The notes beneath the pieces were generated by a model. The model was not told the origin of the DNA, made no database searches, and saw only the letters and a program-made list of their open reading frames with translations. A program made the translations under genes and the position numbers. Positions 28,045-36,347 of a stretch of 64,000 nucleotides of DNA are shown piece after piece. Location: NCBI RefSeq assembly GCF_963667135.1, contig NZ_OY762974.1:4043054-4107053 (forward strand), in the 5' to 3' direction. How positions within the stretch are numbered: the stretch's first letter is position 1; every line of letters starts with the position of its first letter. The stretch is from an uncultured Macellibacteroides sp. (GTDB taxonomy: Bacteria > Bacteroidota > Bacteroidia > Bacteroidales > Tannerellaceae).

Positions 28045-28075
28045 TTTAATCATATCACACAACATTATGATTAAA
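28045..28075. repeat. Inverted repeat, 10-bp arms (TTTAATCATA)
   Basis: Arms at 28045-28054 and 28066-28075 are perfect inverse copies around an 11-base spacer. It lies upstream of both divergent promoters and could be an operator. Confidence 0.55.
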
Positions 28076-28133
28076 TAAAAAGGATAAATCTATATTTTTT
28101 ACTGTTATTTATTATAAAACATATCGTATTGAC

Positions 28134-28164
28134 GTATTTGTATTTTATTTGCAAATACAAATAC
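28134..28164. repeat. Inverted repeat, 12-bp arms (GTATTTGTATTT)
   Basis: Arms at 28134-28145 and 28153-28164 are perfect inverse copies around a 7-base spacer, about 100 bp before the -7 box of the isoaspartyl peptidase gene. A candidate regulator site. Confidence 0.55.
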
Positions 28165-28260
28165 AATAATATTTAAAGTATGCCACAACTTTTAAAGCAA
28201 TTTGAGTATTATCATTCACGCCTTTTATATTATCCTTTATTACAATCTCAAAATGATCCT

Positions 28261-28268
28261 TATCTTTG
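28261..28268 (+). promoter_or_regulatory. Putative -7 element (TATCTTTG) for the isoaspartyl peptidase gene
   Basis: Exact TAnnTTTG match, 28 bases before the ATG at 28297. Confidence 0.55.
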
Positions 28269-28296
28269 AATAGTTTAATAGTAACACTCTATCATT

Positions 28297-29289
28297 ATGT
28301 TAAAATATCTATTAACTCTTACTGCTGTATTGCTATGTTCGGTAACTGTGGTTCAGGCTCAGAAGCGTGAGTATGTTATTGTGGTGCACGGTGGTGCCGG
28401 GGCTATGAAAGGACTGGAAAACGATTCGGTAAAGGCAGCCCAATATTATGCTGCGCTGGACTCTGCACTTATTATTGGAGATAAAATTCTTTCTACAGGT
28501 GCAGATGGTGCAGAGGCAGTGGTGGCTGTTATCAATTTCTTCGAAAACTGTCCTCTTTTTAATGCCGGGATTGGGGCAACCTGTACGGCCGATGGCACTT
28601 TCGAATTGGATGCTTCCATCATGCAGGGAAAAGATCTCATGGCTGGTGCTGTTGCAGGAGTGAAATATATTAAACACCCAATCAGTGCCGCATACGCAAT
28701 AATGACTAAATCTCCGCATGTTTTATTGAGTGGTACCGGAGCAGAATTGTTTGCCAAAGAACAAGGTATCGAACTGGTTGATGATAATATGTATTTTGCA
28801 ACTCCCAAAACGATGGAGTGGATCGAAACTTTGAAAAAAGAGAGTAAAAAGAACGGGACTGTAGGTTGCGTGGTACTTGATACTAAAGGAAATCTGACTG
28901 CGGGAACCAGTACTGGGGGCATGTTTAAAAAGCGTTGGGGACGCATTGGAGACTCTCCGGTTATAGGTGCAGGTACGTATGCTGATAACAATAGTTGTGC
29001 CGTATCTTGTACTGGTCATGGAGAATACTTTATCCGACATGCCGTTGCCTATAATCTTTGTGCTCGTGTTAAATACTTGAAAGAGACTGTAGACAAAGCT
29101 GCCGAAGCTATTATTTTCAATGAACTAAACGAAAAAGAAGGAAATGGAGGATTGATTGCCATTGATAAGGATGGAAATATCGCCATGACTTTTAACAGTG
29201 GAGGTATGTTTCGCGGCTATTTATATAAGGAACAGGGTAAGACTTCGGTTAAAAAGGGAGTGGGTATTGGTAAACTTATGAGTAAGTAA
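28297..29289 (+). CDS. Exported isoaspartyl peptidase / L-asparaginase (Ntn hydrolase, T2 family)
   Basis: Protein of 330 residues with a signal peptide ending VVQAQ, so it acts in the periplasm. It is made as a precursor that cleaves itself before Thr188 in KNGTVGCVVLD; that Thr is the N-terminal nucleophile. The other T2 signatures are VVHGGAGA near residue 29, FNAGIGATCTADGT near 88 and STGGMFKKRWGRIGD near 206. It removes beta-aspartyl residues from damaged or dietary peptides, or hydrolyses asparagine. It is divergent from the M28-SusCD operon and fits a peptide-degradation theme. Confidence 0.93.
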   Translation: MLKYLLTLTAVLLCSVTVVQAQKREYVIVVHGGAGAMKGLENDSVKAAQYYAALDSALIIGDKILSTGADGAEAVVAVINFFENCPLFNAGIGATCTADGTFELDASIMQGKDLMAGAVAGVKYIKHPISAAYAIMTKSPHVLLSGTGAELFAKEQGIELVDDNMYFATPKTMEWIETLKKESKKNGTVGCVVLDTKGNLTAGTSTGGMFKKRWGRIGDSPVIGAGTYADNNSCAVSCTGHGEYFIRHAVAYNLCARVKYLKETVDKAAEAIIFNELNEKEGNGGLIAIDKDGNIAMTFNSGGMFRGYLYKEQGKTSVKKGVGIGKLMSK

Positions 29290-29325
29290 TCACCGCCACC
29301 ACATTCGGGCAGCGGTGCAACTTAT

Positions 29326-30498
29326 TTATTTGATCCCCAATTTTGCTTTAAGTTCTTTTTGCAAGGCATCTTTATGTACCATGATATAAATGGTCTTGGC
29401 CCTTACAAAACTTTCAGACATATTGAGATATCCATCGAATGCATTACGTTCTGTACCCCATGAATTCTTGGTAATATAATATTTAGTTCCATTCTGGTCT
29501 TTGGTAATTCCGGTAAGATGCATCAAGTGATCATCGGTTGTTACAAAAGATTCGTAGCCATTCTGACGAACTTCGGGCGTTACTTTAACTTCAGGGAATG
29601 GTTGTCCGAACTTGTATGCTTCTTCCATGCGTTCTTTTTCATCCATTTTTTCGAAACGAGCCCTATCAGTCGTTGAATATTGATCTACATTTTTTACTTC
29701 CGGGTTAATGGCTACCCCATTTTTAAATGAGAATCCCTTTTCACTAACATCGCCATCCCAACATATTGTGTATCCATTTTTTAAGGCAATATCCATTACC
29801 TGTTCCATTTCATCCAACGGAATGTTGTAAATTTGTTTGTGTTCCCAGTTATCGGGAATTTCAAGTTCGAACTTGGTATAGTAGGGTCGATGGATATAGC
29901 TTCCCAATTCGATATAATCATCCATATTTAATCCTAATGAAGCTGCATAACTTTTTGGAGTGTATTCCTTTCCCTGATAAGTGAATTTCTGAGGCAATTT
30001 ACCCAAATAGGTATCAAACAGATTTGTTACCAGCTCGTTATACTCCGGACTTCGTTTCTTCATTTTAACGGCAGCATCTGCTATCGCATTCAAGTATGCT
30101 GACAATTCAGTGTGATTGTGATGGTCGGATTCGTAATTGATACCCGTATAGATTTCTTCAGGAACAATTCCTACTTGGTCAAATGCATGCATAAAGGTGT
30201 GAGAAAGACTCCCCTCTCCTATATTACCTCTCCCTTGCCGCATGTAGTTGTCCTGAAGTTGATTCATATACTTCTGACGAACAATAAACATTTCCGAAAG
30301 ATCATAGGTTCCTTTTCCCATACGCAATAGTTCTGCCTCCATAAAAGAGGCAGTAGCAAAACACCAGCAAGTACCTGATGATGCCTGATTTTTAACGGGA
30401 GTAACCGGAATTTTGGTTACCTCGGTAAATTGATAACCCTGTCCAAATGTACTTGCGGCCGAAAATAGAAGCGCACAAGAGAGAATTAATGATTTCAT
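29326..30498 (-). CDS. Exported C1-family cysteine peptidase (bleomycin hydrolase/PepC-like)
   Basis: Protein of 390 residues with a signal peptide ending TFGQG. The papain-type catalytic set is present: oxyanion Gln38 in VKNQASSGT, nucleophile Cys44 in GTCWCFATASF, His in DDHLMHLTGI and Asn in ITKNSWGTERN. The layout follows C1B bleomycin hydrolase/PepC aminopeptidases, which are usually cytosolic; the signal peptide places this one in the envelope, as in several Bacteroidales homologues. It has its own promoter and is close to, but convergent with, the isoaspartyl peptidase gene. Confidence 0.9.
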   Translation of the reverse strand: MKSLILSCALLFSAASTFGQGYQFTEVTKIPVTPVKNQASSGTCWCFATASFMEAELLRMGKGTYDLSEMFIVRQKYMNQLQDNYMRQGRGNIGEGSLSHTFMHAFDQVGIVPEEIYTGINYESDHHNHTELSAYLNAIADAAVKMKKRSPEYNELVTNLFDTYLGKLPQKFTYQGKEYTPKSYAASLGLNMDDYIELGSYIHRPYYTKFELEIPDNWEHKQIYNIPLDEMEQVMDIALKNGYTICWDGDVSEKGFSFKNGVAINPEVKNVDQYSTTDRARFEKMDEKERMEEAYKFGQPFPEVKVTPEVRQNGYESFVTTDDHLMHLTGITKDQNGTKYYITKNSWGTERNAFDGYLNMSESFVRAKTIYIMVHKDALQKELKAKLGIK

Positions 30499-30539
30499 AT
30501 AATTACAGGTTTTAATAGTTCATTGTTTCATAAAAAAAA

Positions 30540-30547
30540 CAAAGATA
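30540..30547 (-). promoter_or_regulatory. Putative -7 element (TATCTTTG) for the C1 peptidase gene
   Basis: Minus-strand exact match to TAnnTTTG, 41 bases before the ATG at 30498. Confidence 0.55.
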
Positions 30548-30593
30548 CTGAATTGAACATTATATTCTGTATTTGCAGGACCATAAAACAAAT

Positions 30594-30624
30594 AAAGGCG
30601 GTTCCCGTTTGAGGAACCGCCTTT
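30594..30624 (-). terminator. Intrinsic terminator after gcvT
   Basis: AAAGGCGGTTCC (30594-30605) pairs perfectly with GGAACCGCCTTT (30613-30624) around a 7-base loop. It lies 17 bases after the gcvT stop and is followed on the minus strand by a T-rich stretch. Confidence 0.9.
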
Positions 30625-30641
30625 GTTATTTGCTCTTGATA

Positions 30642-31727
30642 TTATTTACGGAAGGGAGCTTTTACTACTTTCGCCTTTAAACCACGGTTGCGGACTTTAA
30701 TATAGATCTCTGATCCTACTTTAGCATATTCGGGCTTTACGTATCCCATGCCGATTCCTAACTTCATCAGCGGCGACATGGTGCCTGAAGTAACAACTCC
30801 TATTATCTGATCGTTAGCATCGGCTATCTCGTAACCATGACGGGGTACACCTTTGTCTATCAATTCAAATGCGCAGAGTTTGCGGGTTACTCCTTCCGTT
30901 TTTTGTTTTTCGAGATTGGCCCTATTGGTAAATTCTTTTCCTTCAGCAAATTTGGTAATCCATCCTAAACCGGCTTCGATTGGTGATGTAGTATCATCAA
31001 GGTCGTTGCCGTAAAGACAGAATCCCATTTCCAGACGCAATGTATCGCGGGCTCCCAATCCAATTGGTTTAATGCCTTCTGGTTTACCGGCTTCAAATAT
31101 GGCATTCCATATCTTCATACCGTCTTCGTTATAAAAATAAAGCTCGAAGCCTCCGGCACCAGTATAACCTGTATTGGAAATAATTACATTTTTACAACCC
31201 GCAAATTCGCCTGTTGTAAAGCTGTAATATGGAATGGCCGACAAATCCACAGATGTTAACCGTTGTAACACTTCAGTTGCCTTAGGACCCTGAATAGCCA
31301 GCTGTGCGGTACGATCTGACGAGTTTTCGAGTACAGCTCCTACCGAATTATGAGATACGCACCATTCCCAATCTTTGGCAATGTTACCGGCATTAACTAC
31401 CAGCAGATATTTTTCTGGTTCAAAATGATAAACCAACAAATCGTCCACAATGCCTCCGTTATCGTTGGGGAAGCAGGTGTACTGTGCCTTTCCTAAAGGC
31501 AATACGGAAGCATCATTGGACGTAATACGTTGAATAAATTCGAGTGCGTTGGGTCCTTTTACCCAAAATTCGCCCATGTGCGATACATCAAACACTCCCA
31601 CTCCGTTGCAAACGGCAAGGTGTTCGTCGATAATTCCGGAATACTCAATGGGCATGTTATAGCCCGCAAATTCGTGCATCTTAGCACCAAGAGCGATGTG
31701 CACATCGGTAAATGGCGTTGTTTTCAT
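30642..31727 (-). CDS. gcvT: Aminomethyltransferase (glycine cleavage T protein)
   Basis: Protein of 361 residues, the normal length. The N-terminus has the family pattern [20 protein letters not shown], then [20 protein letters not shown] with the folate-site residues, and later [12 protein letters not shown] and [20 protein letters not shown]. It transfers the methylene group from aminomethylated H protein to tetrahydrofolate, releasing ammonia. It is last in an operon with pepT and a PurF-like gene; gcvH and gcvP are not in the window. In this setting glycine released from peptides could feed one-carbon and purine metabolism. Confidence 0.95.
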   Translation of the reverse strand: MKTTPFTDVHIALGAKMHEFAGYNMPIEYSGIIDEHLAVCNGVGVFDVSHMGEFWVKGPNALEFIQRITSNDASVLPLGKAQYTCFPNDNGGIVDDLLVYHFEPEKYLLVVNAGNIAKDWEWCVSHNSVGAVLENSSDRTAQLAIQGPKATEVLQRLTSVDLSAIPYYSFTTGEFAGCKNVIISNTGYTGAGGFELYFYNEDGMKIWNAIFEAGKPEGIKPIGLGARDTLRLEMGFCLYGNDLDDTTSPIEAGLGWITKFAEGKEFTNRANLEKQKTEGVTRKLCAFELIDKGVPRHGYEIADANDQIIGVVTSGTMSPLMKLGIGMGYVKPEYAKVGSEIYIKVRNRGLKAKVVKAPFRK

Positions 31728-31740
31728 GTTATTTTGTAAT

Positions 31741-32970
31741 TTAAGATTTCTGAGCGGTTAACTCAGTTATTTTGATAATAGTTTGCATACTTTTCTCCAA
31801 TGACTGCACGGGAAGGAATTCGTACCTTCCATGAAAGTTAAGACCTCCTGCAAAAATATTGGGACAAGGCAATCCCATAAACGACAAGCGGGCACCGTCC
31901 GTTCCACCGCGAATGGGCTTCACAAGGGGTTTAACACCAACGGCCGTCATGGCTTCGAAAGCCAGGTCAACAATATGTTTTTGTGGCTCAACAACTTCAC
32001 GCATATTGTAATACTGATCACGAACTTCCAATCGGGTACTACCCGGGTGCATTTCATTCATCCGGTCAACCAACAATTGAAGAAGCTGTTTCTTTTGTTC
32101 AAACAAGGATCTTACATGATCGCGAACGATATACGACAAGGTTGCCTCTTCTACTGTGCCGGTCATATTGGTAAGATGAAAAAAACCTTCATAGCCGGTA
32201 GTATGCTCCGGCCGTTGCACTACTGGCAACCAGGAAGCGAAATCCATCGCAAGCAAAGATGCATTCACCATTTTACCTTTCGCATATCCCGGATGAACAT
32301 TAAGTCCTTTGATAATAATCTTGGCAGCTGCAGCATTGAAATTTTCGAACTCGAGTTCGCCAATCTGTCCACCATCTATGGTATAGGCCCATTTACAGCC
32401 AAACTTATCCACATCGAAATGATCGGCACCTTGCCCAATCTCTTCATCGGGCGTAAATCCGATACGGATTTTCCCGTGTTTGATTTCGGGATGTTCAGTC
32501 AGATACTGTATAGCGCCAATAATAGCAGCTACTCCAGCTTTATCATCGGCGCCCAGCAATGTTTTGCCATCAGTAACAATCAAATCCTGTTCTTTGTAAT
32601 CGTTGAGTTCAGGGAACATAGATGGAGACAACACTATATTATCTTCAGCATTCAAAATTATATCTCCGCCTTTATATGACACTATGCGAGGAGTAACATC
32701 CTTACCCGACATATCAGGACTTGTGTCAAGGTGAGCTATAAATCCAATGGTAGGAATTGAAGAATTGTCTATATTCGCAGGCAGCGTAGCCATAATATAC
32801 GAATTATCGTCCAACGATATTTCTTCCAAACCCAACACTTCCAGTTCTTTTACTAACGCTTCTGCAAATACACGTTGTCCGGGTGTACTAGGCGTTGTTC
32901 CTGTCTCTTCACTCGATTTAGTATCGAACGTAACATATTTCAAAAATCTGTCTGTTACTGTTAGCTTCAT
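31741..32970 (-). CDS. pepT: Peptidase T (tripeptide aminopeptidase)
   Basis: M20-family cytosolic zinc peptidase of 409 residues, full length. Signatures: [16 protein letters not shown] with the first metal His and the catalytic Asp; [16 protein letters not shown] with the bridging Asp; [15 protein letters not shown] with the catalytic Glu pair; [18 protein letters not shown] and the C-terminal [10 protein letters not shown] with a metal His. It removes the N-terminal residue from tripeptides and so completes breakdown of imported peptides. It lies 13 bp after the gcvT start side in an operon with the PurF-like gene upstream. Confidence 0.95.
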   Translation of the reverse strand: MKLTVTDRFLKYVTFDTKSSEETGTTPSTPGQRVFAEALVKELEVLGLEEISLDDNSYIMATLPANIDNSSIPTIGFIAHLDTSPDMSGKDVTPRIVSYKGGDIILNAEDNIVLSPSMFPELNDYKEQDLIVTDGKTLLGADDKAGVAAIIGAIQYLTEHPEIKHGKIRIGFTPDEEIGQGADHFDVDKFGCKWAYTIDGGQIGELEFENFNAAAAKIIIKGLNVHPGYAKGKMVNASLLAMDFASWLPVVQRPEHTTGYEGFFHLTNMTGTVEEATLSYIVRDHVRSLFEQKKQLLQLLVDRMNEMHPGSTRLEVRDQYYNMREVVEPQKHIVDLAFEAMTAVGVKPLVKPIRGGTDGARLSFMGLPCPNIFAGGLNFHGRYEFLPVQSLEKSMQTIIKITELTAQKS

Positions 32971-32982
32971 AATTTATTCTTT

Positions 32983-34386
32983 TTAAAAAGTACTTGACCC
33001 ATCATAGCAGTGTGTACAGACGCACTCTTTGGGCAAGCCAATTGATTCAATTAAATCTTCTACTGTATTAAATCTCAAAGTAGTGATGTTAAGTCTTTCG
33101 CGGATGCACTCCACCAGTTTGTTATATTGCTCACTTCCGGTAGTTGCATATTTTTCAAGATCCTTACTGTCATCGCCTTCCAATTCTTTAACAATTCTGC
33201 GGGCAATAAGTTCTAAAGCAGATTTAGATGCCGAAAAACCAATAAACGGACATGAATGCAAAATAGGAGGACACCCGATACGCATGTGAACTTCCTTGGC
33301 TCCGTATCCATATAATATATTAACGTTGTCGCGAAGCTGTGTACCACGAACAATGGAGTCGTCACAGAAAACAACACGCTTACCCTTTAAAAGCTGACGG
33401 TTAGGAATCAATTTCATTCGAGCCACCAAGTCACGAACAGTTTGATTGGATGGAGTAAAACTACGTGGCCAGGTTGGTGTATATTTTACAATTGCACGAC
33501 GATAGGGAATATTCTTTCCTTCGGCATATCCAAGTGCCATACCAATTCCAGAGTCGGGAATTCCTGAAACGTAATCGGCGTCAACCTTATCCTTTTTCGC
33601 CATCGCCATTCCACTGGCATAACGAACTTGATCTACATTCACTCCTTCATAATCGGATACCGGATAACCATAATACACCCACAAGAAAGAACAAACCTGC
33701 ATCTTATCATTGGGTTTACGAAGTTGTGTAATCTTATCGGCTGAAAGATGCACAATTTCGCCAGGGCCAACATTATATTCAAGTTCGAAATCAAGGTTAG
33801 GAAAACTACAAGGTTCACTGGTTGCAGCATACGCACCATCCTTTTTCCCAATCAACAAAGGAGTACGGCCCCATTTGTCACGGGCGGCAATAAGTCCGTC
33901 TTCTGTTAGGAGTAACATGTTACACGATCCTTTTATACTATCGTACACTTTTTCAATGCCTTCTACAAATGTCTTTCCTTGCGAAATGAGCAAAGAAATT
34001 AACTCCGTCTGATTTGTTAGTCCGGAGCTTAGCTCAGAAAAATGACATCCCTTTGAAAGTAATTCGACTTCGAGTTCCTTCATGTTATTTACTTTCGCCA
34101 CAGTAACCAATGCATACTTCCCCAAATGAGAATTAACAAAGATTGGTTGTGGATCAGTATCACTTATAACTCCAATACCCGAATTTCCTTCAAACTTGCC
34201 TAGCTCACTCTCAAAGCGAGTCCTGAAGTATGAATTTTCCAGATTGTGGATAGAGCGAATAAAAACTCCGTTGTTGTTTGTAACCATCCCGCCTCTGCGG
34301 GTTCCTAAGTGAGAGTTATAGTCTGTGCCATAAAATAAATCTGTTGCACAAGCTGATTTAGAAATTGTTCCGAAAAAACCACCCAT
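32983..34386 (-). CDS. PurF-like amidophosphoribosyltransferase paralogue without the N-terminal Cys
   Basis: Protein of 467 residues with the two-domain plan of glutamine PRPP amidotransferase: an Ntn glutaminase-like domain (about 1-230, with RRGGMVTNN and NQTELISLLI) and a phosphoribosyltransferase domain with the PRPP loop VVFCDDSIVRGTQ and SGIPDSGIGMALGYAEG. The active PurF begins, after processing, with Cys; here the N-terminus is MGGFFGTIS, so the nucleophile is Gly and glutamine hydrolysis should be lost. I recall similar proteins annotated as amidophosphoribosyltransferase in other Bacteroidales. It may use ammonia or have another role. First gene of the pepT-gcvT operon. Confidence 0.85.
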   Translation of the reverse strand: MGGFFGTISKSACATDLFYGTDYNSHLGTRRGGMVTNNNGVFIRSIHNLENSYFRTRFESELGKFEGNSGIGVISDTDPQPIFVNSHLGKYALVTVAKVNNMKELEVELLSKGCHFSELSSGLTNQTELISLLISQGKTFVEGIEKVYDSIKGSCNMLLLTEDGLIAARDKWGRTPLLIGKKDGAYAATSEPCSFPNLDFELEYNVGPGEIVHLSADKITQLRKPNDKMQVCSFLWVYYGYPVSDYEGVNVDQVRYASGMAMAKKDKVDADYVSGIPDSGIGMALGYAEGKNIPYRRAIVKYTPTWPRSFTPSNQTVRDLVARMKLIPNRQLLKGKRVVFCDDSIVRGTQLRDNVNILYGYGAKEVHMRIGCPPILHSCPFIGFSASKSALELIARRIVKELEGDDSKDLEKYATTGSEQYNKLVECIRERLNITTLRFNTVEDLIESIGLPKECVCTHCYDGSSTF

Positions 34387-34416
34387 TGTCTTGTTGTTTA
34401 CTAATTTTATAGGTTA

Positions 34417-34424
34417 CAAAGGTA
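34417..34424 (-). promoter_or_regulatory. Putative -7 element (TACCTTTG) for the PurF-like-pepT-gcvT operon
   Basis: Minus-strand exact match to TAnnTTTG, 30 bases before the ATG at 34386. Confidence 0.55.
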
Positions 34425-34679
34425 ATTAAAATCGTATTAGACGAAGCAGTTGCGATTATAATTATATTCGTTATTACTTAATTAAAAATGATTCTTTTGA
34501 TTTAAAACTTATTCTTTTTATTATATGTTGGATTTCCTTTTTAGTTTGATTAACTCAGTAAACTTATAATTAATCCAATATGTTATAATATAAAACAAAC
34601 GCTTAAACAATTTCATTGAATAAGAATCTCGCCACACAATATCTAAATTATATTTTTATTATATATTTTCTTTAGGAAA

Positions 34680-34710
34680 TTTGTTTGTATGCAAATAATA
34701 TATATCTTTG
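34680..34710 (+). promoter_or_regulatory. Full promoter (TTTG, 19 bp, TATCTTTG) of the RND efflux operon
   Basis: TTTG at 34680-34683 and TATCTTTG at 34703-34710 are separated by 19 bases, matching both elements of the Bacteroidota promoter. It is the best full match in the window. A palindrome follows 13 bases downstream. Confidence 0.7.
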
Positions 34711-34723
34711 CAATATATTTCCA

Positions 34724-34741
34724 TGAGATATTATTATCTCA
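34724..34741. promoter_or_regulatory. Candidate operator: TGAGATA-TTAT-TATCTCA palindrome
   Basis: Perfect 7-bp arms around TTAT, just downstream of the probable transcription start of the efflux operon. The size and place suit a roadblock operator for a MarR-type dimer, and a MarR gene closes this operon. That link is inference. Confidence 0.5.
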
Positions 34742-34795
34742 AGAAATATAAAGAAAGCAAAATGCAATTTAAAACAGAATAAATAATACAGAAGA

Positions 34796-35011
34796 ATGAG
34801 ACAAGTAAGAGAAATTATTAAAGAACATGCGCTAACAATTATTGGATCGGTGATTGGCGCTGTTGGAGGATACCTTTACTGGCATTACATTGGTTGTCTG
34901 AGCGGGACGTGTCCTATCACTTCTTCGCCAGTAATGAGCACTATCTGGGGTGCTATTATCGGTGGTTTACTATTGAGTATGTTCAAAAAAGATAAAAAAG
35001 AATCAAAATGA
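34796..35011 (+). CDS. DUF6132-type small membrane protein
   Basis: Protein of 71 residues with two membrane segments (about 11-30 and 47-62) separated by the motif GCLSGTCPITSSP, where two Cys flank SGT. Charged ends (RQVREIIKEH and KKDKKESK) point to the cytoplasm. This pattern is that of DUF6132 proteins. The role is unknown; a Cys pair in a small membrane protein near efflux genes might bind metal or react with thiols. Its stop overlaps the start of the TolC-like gene (ATGA, 35008-35011), so it is a real member of the efflux operon. Confidence 0.75.
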   Translation: MRQVREIIKEHALTIIGSVIGAVGGYLYWHYIGCLSGTCPITSSPVMSTIWGAIIGGLLLSMFKKDKKESK

Positions 35012-36330
35012 GAGTTTCAAATTTATTTTTTGCTGGTATGATTACCGGGGCATTGATCGTGTCTGGCACACTCAATGCACAAACACCAATTAAAAAGTTA
35101 CAGCTTAATGAAGCTATTCAATTAGCAGAAGCAAATAACAAAACATTAAAGGAATCAGGTCTGAACAGTAGTATCGCCTCCGAAAAGTATAAACAATCGT
35201 CTGCCATGTTCATGCCTCAGGTTGATTTATCTTATTCAGCCTTATTTACGGACAATCCTCTCAATGCTTTTGGATTTAATTTACAACAAGGCACTGTTAC
35301 GGCGGCCGACTTTGATCCTTCCAAGCTCAACAATCCATCCTTGACAAAAGATTTCGGTAGTAAGATAGAGGTTATGCAGCCTTTAATTAATCCGGATCTT
35401 TTCTATCAGAGGAAAGCGGCGAAAAAGGGTAAGGAGATTGCCGAACTGCAAAAAATGCGAACATCCGAGTATGTTGCTTTTCAAGTAAAGCAAACATATA
35501 TGGAGTTGGCTTTGGCGTACGATGCGAAAGAGGTAATCGGCAGAGCGCTGGCTACTTCTGCTGAAGGACTAAAAAGGGCTCAATCATTTTATGACGAAGG
35601 ACTTATTCAGCGTACAGATTTATTGGATGCACAGATATTTAACAGCAAACTGGAAACCGATTTATCGCAGGCTACTAATTCTATCCAGGATATTTCAGAC
35701 AGACTAAGTCTTGTAATGGGTACAGAAACCGGTATACAATATACAATCGACAAAGTAACGGAAACGGCTGAAGCTGATTTCTCGTACAATGACCACCGGA
35801 CAGATTTCGTTGCCATGAACAAAGCCATCGAGGCGCAGACAATGATGAAGCAAGCTTCTAAGATGAATTTTCTTCCTAAGCTAAATGCTTTTGGCAGTTA
35901 TCAGTATAATGATTCAAAGTTTGCTCAATTCGACAAGGGAAGTTATCTGGTAGGTATTAAGCTTTCGTGGAATATATTCAATGGGATGCGGGACAAAAGA
36001 AGTATAAATATCTCCAATTACGAGATTCAAAAGTTAAACACTCAACTTTCTCAACAGAAAGACGAAGCCAAGGCCGAACTTATGAAAAGCACGCGTGCGT
36101 TGGAAACTTTGTCCAAAGAAACTGTAAATAACCAGCTGATGGTTGAACAAGCCCGCGAAGCTCTTCGCATTTTGCAGGACAGATACAGCGAAGGACTTGT
36201 TTCCACAACAGACTTGTTAAGATCGCAGACACAATTGGCGCAGACTGAACTAGCCTTAACACAGTCTGTCTTCAAAAAGAACGTTACAAAGGCCTACATT
36301 GAATTATTAACAGAAACAAATCGTAAATAA
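35008..36330 (+). CDS. TolC-family outer membrane efflux protein
   Basis: Protein of 440 residues with a signal peptide ending LNAQ. It has the duplicated OEP architecture: LQLNEAIQLAEANNKTLKES at the start of the first repeat, long coiled-coil helices, and the second repeat with GTDLL-like patterns (YDEGLIQRTDLLDAQIFNSK and YSEGLVSTTDLLRSQTQLA). It forms the trimeric exit duct of the tripartite pump with the adaptor and RND pump genes that follow directly. It is coupled to the small DUF6132 gene by a 4-bp overlap. Confidence 0.93.
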   Translation: MRVSNLFFAGMITGALIVSGTLNAQTPIKKLQLNEAIQLAEANNKTLKESGLNSSIASEKYKQSSAMFMPQVDLSYSALFTDNPLNAFGFNLQQGTVTAADFDPSKLNNPSLTKDFGSKIEVMQPLINPDLFYQRKAAKKGKEIAELQKMRTSEYVAFQVKQTYMELALAYDAKEVIGRALATSAEGLKRAQSFYDEGLIQRTDLLDAQIFNSKLETDLSQATNSIQDISDRLSLVMGTETGIQYTIDKVTETAEADFSYNDHRTDFVAMNKAIEAQTMMKQASKMNFLPKLNAFGSYQYNDSKFAQFDKGSYLVGIKLSWNIFNGMRDKRSINISNYEIQKLNTQLSQQKDEAKAELMKSTRALETLSKETVNNQLMVEQAREALRILQDRYSEGLVSTTDLLRSQTQLAQTELALTQSVFKKNVTKAYIELLTETNRK

Positions 36331-36347
36331 ATTAAGCTTAACATAGT

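Larger units (their letters stand above)
27779..28296. other. AT-rich 518-bp divergent intergenic region
   Basis: Very AT-rich DNA between the M28-SusCD operon and the isoaspartyl peptidase gene. It holds a -7 box for each side and two inverted repeats, all listed separately. I see no small gene in it. Confidence 0.7.
34387..34795. other. AT-rich 409-bp divergent regulatory region
   Basis: Region between the PurF-like operon and the RND efflux operon. It contains one promoter for each side, an 18-bp palindrome and a tiny ORF in the efflux leader, listed separately. The middle (about 34440-34670) is very AT-rich with nothing I can name. Confidence 0.7.
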
